29,307 bases of DNA from CAYZJV01 sp964616275. GTDB lineage: Bacteria; Spirochaetota; Spirochaetia; Sphaerochaetales; Sphaerochaetaceae. Below are positions 23,340-29,307 of the stretch, piece after piece; the first letter of the stretch is position 1; every line of letters starts with the position of its first letter. The DNA lies in contig CAZTUL010000025.1 of assembly GCA_964616275.1 (NCBI GenBank), forward strand, positions 1 to 29,307, in the 5' to 3' direction. Made by a program: the position numbers and the translations under genes. Under the pieces are notes generated by a model. The model ran no database searches. It was not told the origin of the DNA and worked only from the letters and a program-made list of their open reading frames with translations.

Positions 23340-24086
23340 ATGAATGTTGGTGTATATGGATTAGGTAGATTTGGATCGTTCTGGGCAGCAGAACTTGCAA
23401 AACACATCCCTGTTAAGGGATATAACCGCTCAAAAATTGAACAGGCCCCACTTGGAGTAGAATTAGTATCCGAAGAGGAGCTTCTCAAGTGCGATGCAAT
23501 CATTCTATGCGTAGCAATTTCATCATTCAAAGATGTTATTGCTAACATATCATCAAGAATCAGTTCTCACGCATTGGTAATGGATACCTGTTCAGTTAAA
23601 GTGTATCCTGCAAGAATCATGCAAGACCTCCTGCAAAAAGATGTTGAGATTATCGCCACACACCCTATGTTTGGTCCAGATTCTGGGAAAAACGGTATAA
23701 CTGAATTACCTCTTGTATTCTCACCGATTCGTTGCAGCAAAATTCATCAAGAGCATTGGAAAAATGTATTTATGAGTATGAAGTTACATGTTCTGGAGAT
23801 GAGCTGTGATCAACATGATAAAGAAGCAGCATACTCACAGGGGGTAACACATTTTATAGGACGCGTGTTAGATGAATTGCAGTTACGACCGACACAACTT
23901 GCTACCGTAGGGTACACACAGCTCATGTCCATTGTAGAACAAACCTGTAACGATCCAATTCAGTTGTTCTATGATTTACAGCGATATAATCCGTATACGC
24001 ACGATATGCACGGTAATTTGAATCGAGCACTCGAAACTGTCTTGCACGTGCTGGATACCTATGAAAAGAATCCAATGGAGTTTTAA
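23340..24086 (+). CDS. tyrA: Prephenate/arogenate dehydrogenase
   Basis: Oxidative decarboxylation of prephenate (or arogenate) toward tyrosine, cytoplasmic, NAD(P)-linked. The 248-aa protein starts with the Rossmann motif GLGRFG (7-12). The family marks are MDTCSVKVYP (81-90) and ATHPMFGPDSG (107-116), where His108 would be catalytic. It lacks the chorismate mutase and ACT domains of longer forms and is at the short end of the family. mtaB starts 5 nt after the stop, so both are likely on one mRNA. Confidence 0.88.
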   Translation: MNVGVYGLGRFGSFWAAELAKHIPVKGYNRSKIEQAPLGVELVSEEELLKCDAIILCVAISSFKDVIANISSRISSHALVMDTCSVKVYPARIMQDLLQKDVEIIATHPMFGPDSGKNGITELPLVFSPIRCSKIHQEHWKNVFMSMKLHVLEMSCDQHDKEAAYSQGVTHFIGRVLDELQLRPTQLATVGYTQLMSIVEQTCNDPIQLFYDLQRYNPYTHDMHGNLNRALETVLHVLDTYEKNPMEF

Positions 24087-24091
24087 AATAC

Positions 24092-25447
24092 ATGAAGGTT
24101 TTTCTCTATACACTTGGGTGTAAACTGAATCAGTGCGAAAGCGAGGCTATTGCAGATGCTTTTGTTCGTGAAGGATTTTCTCTCGTTAAACAAGATGATG
24201 GTGCACAGCTATATATTGTAAATACCTGTACAGTAACAGGAAAAGCAGAACAGAAAGCTCGTCGTATGATACGAAAATTTGCCTCGGAGGAGCAGCGTCC
24301 AGTTGTATTGGTCACCGGTTGTTACGCACAGATGGAACGGGAGCTTATTGAGGAGTTGGGTACCAATGTAGTGGTGGTTTCCTTGGACGATAAACCTTCG
24401 CTTCTTGGACTTCCTGAATTTCTTGCAAATCGATTGATGGCTAATATTGATTTGCTTGAGGCAATTCAAACTTTTGTGACTGCAGCAAATCAAAAAAAGG
24501 TAGAACATTCCAACTCTCCGTTTGATTATAATGCAGCAACATTCTCCCTTCATAGCCGTGCATTTTTAAAGATTCAGGATGGGTGTGATAATGCATGTGC
24601 TTATTGCCGGGTTACCATAGCACGAGGAAGTGCAAAAAGTTTATCGGCACGAGAAGTCTTGCAGCGGGTACTTGCTCTAGAGCATGAGGGATTTTCTGAA
24701 ATTGTGTTAACAGGTGTGAATATAAGTGCTTATTCAAGTGAAAATTATGGTTTAGGAGGACTGTTAAAGCTTCTATTAGACCAGCTTGGTAAAAATATCC
24801 GCATACGGCTCAGTTCATTGGAGCCTGACACAATCGATGAAGAACTGCTCTCAATCATTTCAGATAATCGAATTCAGCCACATTTTCACTTGCCGGTACA
24901 ATCCTGTTCCGATGTAGTATTACATAGAGTAAATAGAAACTATCCGATTGAGAAGGTTCGCACCGTGGTGAATCAGCTTAGAAGTGTGAAAGATGATCCC
25001 TTTATTGCAGCAGATATGATTACTGGGCTTCCTGCTGAAACCGATGAAGAGTTTCATAAGAGTTTAGCCTTTCTTAGGGAGATGGAATTTAGTCAACTCC
25101 ATGTATTCCCGTTCTCTCCTCGTCCTCAAACTGCACTCTTCGATGCAAAGGATCGGGTACCTGAGGGTATTCGAGATGCTCGTGCAAAAATGTTACGTGA
25201 ACTTTCAGCTATTCAAACTCGTCGCTATATTGATAGACAACTTGGGAAACATCTTGAGCTGTTAGTAGAAGAAAAACGTAAAGGATCATGGACAGGTGTT
25301 ACTGGTAATTATTTGAAACTGCTCGTCGTTGATCCTCCTGAGTCTCTGAAGCGAGGAGACACAATTATTGTTGAAATCCAATACAATACTGTGGGTAACC
25401 ATCCGGTAGGTAAATACTTGTCATTTACAAATAATACTCAGACCTGA
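24092..25447 (+). CDS. mtaB: tRNA N6-threonylcarbamoyladenosine (t6A37) methylthiotransferase
   Basis: Radical-SAM enzyme that adds a methylthio group to t6A37 of tRNAs that read ANN codons. The 451-aa protein has the N-terminal MTTase domain with cluster ligands Cys10, Cys46 and Cys77 (TLGCKLNQCE, NTCTVT, GCYAQ). The radical-SAM cluster is Cys165-x3-Cys169-x2-Cys172 (DGCDNACAYC). The C-terminal ~70 residues form the TRAM RNA-binding domain (LGKHLELLVEE onward). The TLGCKLNQ lead separates MtaB from MiaB and RimO. Weak ribosome site GGAG about 10 nt before the ATG, inside tyrA. Confidence 0.94.
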   Translation: MKVFLYTLGCKLNQCESEAIADAFVREGFSLVKQDDGAQLYIVNTCTVTGKAEQKARRMIRKFASEEQRPVVLVTGCYAQMERELIEELGTNVVVVSLDDKPSLLGLPEFLANRLMANIDLLEAIQTFVTAANQKKVEHSNSPFDYNAATFSLHSRAFLKIQDGCDNACAYCRVTIARGSAKSLSAREVLQRVLALEHEGFSEIVLTGVNISAYSSENYGLGGLLKLLLDQLGKNIRIRLSSLEPDTIDEELLSIISDNRIQPHFHLPVQSCSDVVLHRVNRNYPIEKVRTVVNQLRSVKDDPFIAADMITGLPAETDEEFHKSLAFLREMEFSQLHVFPFSPRPQTALFDAKDRVPEGIRDARAKMLRELSAIQTRRYIDRQLGKHLELLVEEKRKGSWTGVTGNYLKLLVVDPPESLKRGDTIIVEIQYNTVGNHPVGKYLSFTNNTQT

Positions 25448-25480
25448 ATGAGCTCTACTGAAATTTGAGATGATTATTCC

Positions 25481-25509
25481 TTGGCCAAAAAAGTTTGAGA
25501 GAGCATAAT
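25481..25509 (+). promoter_or_regulatory. Promoter of the AraC-family gene
   Basis: TTGGCC (25481-25486), 17 nt, CATAAT (25504-25509). Transcription would start near 25516. This excludes a TTG start at 25495 for the downstream gene. A 7-bp hairpin (25525-25531 with 25541-25547) follows just before the ribosome site. Confidence 0.5.
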
Positions 25510-25560
25510 TTCCTTGCTTTTCGGAGTAAAGGTGGCTATTCTTTACTTAAGGTGATAACT

Positions 25561-26322
25561 ATGGAAGAAAAAACTGATTCCGATCAACAAGTACAAGAGA
25601 AAGGATTCATGCCAGACTCTATGAACATGGTACAAATTGAGCGTCGGTATGAACTGGAACAGGAATTGCTGCACGCAGTGAAGTGGGGGAATCCCTATAA
25701 GGTAGAAGACTTACTGGACATGCGTCGCAAAATATTCCCCGATTTAGTTTGTTGCAGTAAAGGGACTGCATCGGAGGCGTTACGCTGTTGTAAAAATGAA
25801 TTAGTTGCATTGAATGCACTCTGTAGATTCTCAGCTAGGCAGGGAGGCGTACAACCGTTGTATCTTCATAGCATCGCAAATAAGTATTCTCTTATGATAG
25901 AGAATGCGGTGTCTATCACGTATTTGAATGATGTGTTATATCCTCAAGTAGCAATTGACTATGCAAATGCCGTTTTGGAGTTCTCAGTTAATAGTTATAG
26001 TCCAATGATTAAGAAAATTGTTACCTATCTCACGGTGCATCTGACCGAAGATGTACGGATTGAGCAGCTTGGTAGAATGCACAATACCCATATTTCCCAC
26101 ATCTCAAGAAAATTCAAGAAAGAGACAGGCATGTCAATTCCTGCATATGTGAGCAAGCAAAGGATTGGACTGGCAAAACTCTATTTTGAAGATGGGAAAA
26201 CTTCGATAAAGGAAATTTCTGAACTACTTGGATTCAATGACAGCAACTATTTCAGTAAAGTGTTTAAACGGTATGCTGGTGTAACACCATCCGAGTACAT
26301 TAATTCAATTCACGAACGGTAA
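25561..26322 (+). CDS. AraC-family transcriptional regulator
   Basis: DNA-binding regulator of 253 aa. The C-terminal ~100 residues form the double helix-turn-helix: IEQLGRMHNTHISHISRKFKKETGMSIPAYVSKQRI and then IKEISELLGFNDSNYFSKVFKRYAGVTPSEY. The N-terminal part (about residues 20-140) is all-helical, with NELVALNALCRFSARQGGVQPLYLHSIANKY; this lead is found on a subgroup of AraC-type proteins in anaerobes and its ligand is unknown. AAGGTG lies 7 nt before the chosen ATG. It converges on and overlaps cysE by 23 nt. Target genes unknown. Confidence 0.9.
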   Translation: MEEKTDSDQQVQEKGFMPDSMNMVQIERRYELEQELLHAVKWGNPYKVEDLLDMRRKIFPDLVCCSKGTASEALRCCKNELVALNALCRFSARQGGVQPLYLHSIANKYSLMIENAVSITYLNDVLYPQVAIDYANAVLEFSVNSYSPMIKKIVTYLTVHLTEDVRIEQLGRMHNTHISHISRKFKKETGMSIPAYVSKQRIGLAKLYFEDGKTSIKEISELLGFNDSNYFSKVFKRYAGVTPSEYINSIHER

Positions 26323-27262
26323 GGGTGTCGCACGATTTCTTTGGAGTCTTTGGATTAATTTCCCTCATAATACTCTTTGGTTCTTCATTTTGGACAAGGG
26401 TATTAGCAGGAATGTCGTGACGTATCCAAGCGTTAGACCCAATTATAGTGTTTTCCCCAATAACAATATCTCCAAGTAAAGTGGCATTTGCGTATACAGT
26501 TACTCTGTTTTGTAATGTTGGATGTCGCTTAGTGCCGCGTATGAGGCTGCCGCATGCATTTTTAGGAAAACTAAGTGCACCGAGGGTAACTCCCTGATAG
26601 ATTTTTACTTGATTTCCAATAATTGAAGTTTCACCAATAACCACACCAGTTCCGTGATCAATGAACAGGCAGCGACCAATTGTTGCCCCAGGGTGAATAT
26701 CGATACCTGTCTGCTTGTGAACCGTTTCACTTAGCATCCGAGGAATAAGTGGAACTTTTTCCTTATATAAAAAATTTGCAATTCTGTGAATAGTAAGGGC
26801 TCTGACACTCGGATAGGAGATAATTGTCTCGCGGATGGAAGTCGCTGCAGGATCTCCATCAAAGGCACTTTGAGCGTCTTCTTTCATCATAGTTCGTAAG
26901 GTAGGAAGAGCTTTGAATAATTTCATCGTTGTTTTATGTGCAAGATTGTGATAATACGTTGTTTCATTATCTGCAAGTTGTAAAGGATTATCATGAAACC
27001 AGGCAATAAATATTTGTTTTTCCAGTGATTCTCCGATACTTCTCAATAGAAAAGCCACAAGCTCTCTAATGGTAGCATTTGAATAGACCCGTTTCCCGCT
27101 TCTTCCTGGAAAGAGCAGTTCCATGAATTCTTCAACAATTGATTCTATTGCGGTCATACTTGGAATAGGTCTGAAACTGATAAAACTGGATTGTCCATAA
27201 CGATCAAAACTATCAAGATATGCATCCAAGTATTGATCAAAAAAATTTTCGTGATCTTCCAT
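26300..27262 (-). CDS. cysE: Serine O-acetyltransferase
   Basis: Makes O-acetylserine from serine and acetyl-CoA, the first step of cysteine synthesis. The 320-aa length fits the long EpsC/CysE type with a ~170-residue helical N-terminal domain. The C-terminal left-handed beta-helix has GIDIHPGATIG with Asp188, IDHGTGVVIGET with His203 (the expected catalytic pair), and IYQGVTLGAL. GGAGG about 10 nt upstream. A cysteine synthase gene is not in the window. Its 3' end overlaps the AraC gene by 23 nt. Confidence 0.92.
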   Translation of the reverse strand: MEDHENFFDQYLDAYLDSFDRYGQSSFISFRPIPSMTAIESIVEEFMELLFPGRSGKRVYSNATIRELVAFLLRSIGESLEKQIFIAWFHDNPLQLADNETTYYHNLAHKTTMKLFKALPTLRTMMKEDAQSAFDGDPAATSIRETIISYPSVRALTIHRIANFLYKEKVPLIPRMLSETVHKQTGIDIHPGATIGRCLFIDHGTGVVIGETSIIGNQVKIYQGVTLGALSFPKNACGSLIRGTKRHPTLQNRVTVYANATLLGDIVIGENTIIGSNAWIRHDIPANTLVQNEEPKSIMREINPKTPKKSCDTLTVRELN

Positions 27263-27338
27263 TGAGGATTGCCTCCTCCTTCTATTTTCATTAACGATAC
27301 ACCAATGCCCCTTGTTTGCTCAAGGTGATAGTATCCTC

Positions 27339-27368
27339 TTGAAGTACTAGTACATATTTCCGTATAGT
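27339..27368 (+). promoter_or_regulatory. Promoter of argS
   Basis: TTGAAG (27339-27344), 18 nt, TATAGT (27363-27368). The start would be near 27375, giving a ~34-nt leader with GGAG about 9 nt before the ATG at 27409. A perfect 10-bp palindrome, GTACTAGTAC (27344-27353), overlaps the spacer and may be an operator. Confidence 0.48.
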
Positions 27369-27408
27369 ATGACCGTTATGTCGAAATGTCGGCACTGGAG
27401 TACATAGT

Positions 27409-29181
27409 ATGATGCAACAATTACGAGCCACTTGGAAAAATTTTGTTGAACGTGAAATTTGGGAATATGCACAAGAAGTGCTTGGAACAGATGAATCAGT
27501 TCGCACACTCGGTGAACTTGCTGTTCAGAAACCACCGAAACCAGAACTTGGAGATATCGCTTTTCCTCTTTTTATTTTTGCAAAAGTATTTAAAACTTCC
27601 CCAAATAGACTTGCAGAGGTTTTACACGGTCGATTATCAAAAAGGACAGATCTTCCAGAAGGAGAGTTTCTTGTTTCCGGTCCCTATCTGAACGTAAAGG
27701 TTGCCCTCGCTCGTTTTACCGAAGAATTATACGCTGTTGTAATGGATAAAGGTCTTAACTATGGCTCGAATGATACCCTTTCTGAAAAGCGAATTATGTT
27801 GGAGTTCAGTTGCCCCAACACAAACAAGCCATTACACCTTGGACATTTGAGGAATGATTCTATAGGTGAGAGCGTTGCAGCAATCTTGCAGGCAAATGGT
27901 GCAGAAGTACGTAAGGTTAATCTCATCAATAACAGGGGTGTGCACATATGTAAATCCATGCTTGCGTATCAGAAATTTGGAAATGGGGAGACCCCAGAAA
28001 GCTCTGGAATAAAAGGGGACCATCTTGTTGGGAAATATTATGTACGGTTTGCTCAATGGGAGAAAGAAGACCCTTCAGCCACGGAACAGGCTCAGCAGAT
28101 GTTACAAAAGTGGGAGGAGGGAGATCCTGAAGTTCTTCATCTTTGGAATACCATGAACCAATGGACTCTTGATGGAGTTTCCGAAACATACAAGAAAACC
28201 GGCATTGCTTTTGATCACTATTACTATGAAAGTGAAACCTACATGTTGGGCAGAGACTTGGTATTAGCAGGTCTTGAAAGTGGGGTGTTTTATCAAGCTG
28301 ATGATGGTTCGATTTGGATTGACCTAGCAGAAATCAATCTCGATAAAAAAGTATTGCTGAGAAAAGATGGGACATCACTTTACCTGACGCAGGATTTGGG
28401 TACAGCAGTTTCACGACATGAAGACTGGAAGTTTGATTCATTAATATATGTGGTTGCATCTGAGCAGACGTATCATTTTAAAGTGCTTTTTCATGTTCTT
28501 GATAGACTCGGTTATCCTTGGGCAAAAAATCTTCATCATCTTGCTTACGGAATGGTTAATCTACCCGAGGGAAAGATGAAAAGTAGAGAGGGAACGGTTG
28601 TTGATGCTGATGATCTGTTTGAGCAGCTGACTCAGTTAGCGAAAGCGGAAATTATAGAGAAAAACAGAGAAGAAGCTGTAGGTGATGTGCAGGCAACCAG
28701 TGAAGCAATAGCACTCGGTGCACTGAATTATTTTCTTCTGCAGACAAATCCAATGAAGGATATGATTTTCAACCCAAGTGAATCTATTGCGTTTAATGGG
28801 AATACAGGACCGTATTTACAATATATGGGTGCCCGAATAAGTAGTATGATGAGAAAATTTGCAGAAAACGCTCAAGATTACGAACATATTCCGTTCGATG
28901 GTACTCTTCTAGCATTGCAAGATGAACGAGAATTGGTTAAGCTGATTGCACAGTACGGTGAGGTTGTACAGGAGGCTGGAAGAGATTTGAATCCGTCGAC
29001 TGTTACTGCATACTTGTATGAATTATCCCGCTTATTCAGCAAGTATTATCATGACCACCCCGTTCTGAGGGCTCCGTCTGCATCGTTGGTGAAAGCACGG
29101 GTCTCTTTGGTAGCTATGGTTCTCCAGGTATTCCGAAATGCATATGCATTGGTCGGCATACCGTTTTTGGAATCAATGTAA
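27409..29181 (+). CDS. argS: Arginyl-tRNA synthetase
   Basis: Class I synthetase that charges tRNA-Arg, cytoplasmic, 590 aa. The N-terminal Add1 domain is followed by the HIGH-type motif HLGH (143-146, in CPNTNKPLHLGHLRND). The KMSKS position is the degenerate GKMKSREGTVV seen in ArgRS. The C-terminal DALR anticodon domain begins near residue 470 (GPYLQYMGARISSMMRKF) and ends with the usual LGIPFLESM-type tail. A second ATG at 27412 is equally possible as start. It precedes rplU by 88 nt. Confidence 0.97.
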   Translation: MMQQLRATWKNFVEREIWEYAQEVLGTDESVRTLGELAVQKPPKPELGDIAFPLFIFAKVFKTSPNRLAEVLHGRLSKRTDLPEGEFLVSGPYLNVKVALARFTEELYAVVMDKGLNYGSNDTLSEKRIMLEFSCPNTNKPLHLGHLRNDSIGESVAAILQANGAEVRKVNLINNRGVHICKSMLAYQKFGNGETPESSGIKGDHLVGKYYVRFAQWEKEDPSATEQAQQMLQKWEEGDPEVLHLWNTMNQWTLDGVSETYKKTGIAFDHYYYESETYMLGRDLVLAGLESGVFYQADDGSIWIDLAEINLDKKVLLRKDGTSLYLTQDLGTAVSRHEDWKFDSLIYVVASEQTYHFKVLFHVLDRLGYPWAKNLHHLAYGMVNLPEGKMKSREGTVVDADDLFEQLTQLAKAEIIEKNREEAVGDVQATSEAIALGALNYFLLQTNPMKDMIFNPSESIAFNGNTGPYLQYMGARISSMMRKFAENAQDYEHIPFDGTLLALQDERELVKLIAQYGEVVQEAGRDLNPSTVTAYLYELSRLFSKYYHDHPVLRAPSASLVKARVSLVAMVLQVFRNAYALVGIPFLESM

Positions 29182-29195
29182 ATTACGTGTAGGTC

Positions 29196-29224
29196 TTGTC
29201 ATTATCGAAACGTTATGATATAAG
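29196..29224 (+). promoter_or_regulatory. Promoter of rplU
   Basis: TTGTCA (29196-29201), 17 nt, TATAAG (29219-29224), each 5 of 6 consensus matches. The start would be near 29231, giving a ~39-nt leader. No hairpin terminator for argS is seen before it. Confidence 0.6.
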
Positions 29225-29269
29225 TGAGCCTGCATAATTTAGAGTATTTTATAGTAAGGATGTATACAC

Positions 29270-29307
29270 ATGTACGCACTGGTAGAGATTCTTGGCAAGC
29301 AGTACAA
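29270..29307 (+). CDS. rplU: Ribosomal protein bL21 (5' end only)
   Basis: The first 12 codons read MYALVEILGKQY, the conserved start of bL21, before the window ends. AAGGAT lies about 8 nt before the ATG. In most bacteria rplU is followed by rpmA (bL27); that is expected beyond the edge but not visible. Confidence 0.85.
   Translation, partial: MYALVEILGKQY

Noticed and set aside
25495..25560. TTG start for the AraC-family protein
   Set aside because: It lies upstream of the predicted transcription start and lacks a ribosome site; ATG 25561 has AAGGTG at good distance.
27291..27535. Small - strand ORFs in the cysE-argS gap
   Set aside because: Mostly antisense to argS, no ribosome site and no recognisable protein; treated as shadows.
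1..29307. CRISPR array, tRNA, rRNA, transposase or phage genes
   Set aside because: No spaced direct repeats, cloverleaf, rRNA sequence or mobile-element protein was recognised by eye on either strand.

Overview
The window is bacterial, AT-rich and densely coded on both strands. The mix of a TRAP transporter, Pta, MtaB, CysE, a ComEC without its hydrolase domain, RsmA and an argS-rplU junction would suit a Spirochaetota (Sphaerochaeta/Treponema-like) or similar anaerobe. There is no rRNA marker, so the phylum is a tentative inference. No tRNA, rRNA, insertion sequence, phage gene or CRISPR array was recognised.

Region 1 (1-4630) is a sugar- or hydroxy-acid utilisation cluster on the + strand: the 3' part of a TRAP solute-binding protein gene, dctQ, dctM, a D-2-hydroxyacid dehydrogenase and a DapA/NAL-family aldolase. 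It looks more AT-rich than the rest and ends at a perfect 34-nt palindrome. Region 2 (4715-9994) holds a beta-CASP metallo-beta-lactamase RNase-like protein, a TauE/SafE permease (-), a PIG-L/LmbE deacetylase (+), a DUF72 protein (-), and an HSL-type alpha/beta hydrolase split by a 100-N gap. Identical 55-bp sequences flank that gap; merging them restores one intact frame.

Region 3 (9996-13856) contains a 53-aa DUF3006-like gene and an upstream 48-codon ORF on the - strand, a two-TM protein of unknown function, an HD-domain protein (-), and corA. corA is preceded by a leader with a 26-aa upstream ORF and competing anti-Shine-Dalgarno pairings, a plausible attenuator. Region 4 (13853-20638) has an MFS transporter (-), then a tight + strand run: HAD phosphatase, phosphoglucomutase, an unknown two-TM protein, comEC and rsmA. 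Region 5 (20649-29307) has a MATE exporter and pta on the - strand, tyrA-mtaB (+), an AraC-family regulator (+), cysE (-), argS (+) and the first codons of rplU.

Two layout habits recur. Many genes lack a Shine-Dalgarno sequence and have a -10-like hexamer 6-7 nt before the ATG, which implies leaderless mRNAs. Three genes are followed 16-18 nt after their stop by a perfect hairpin without a U-tract, and convergent gene pairs meet with almost no space. No classical known defence or mobile system is present. The best candidates for new biology are the leaderless promoters, the corA leader, and the small - strand transcription unit at 9996-10364.
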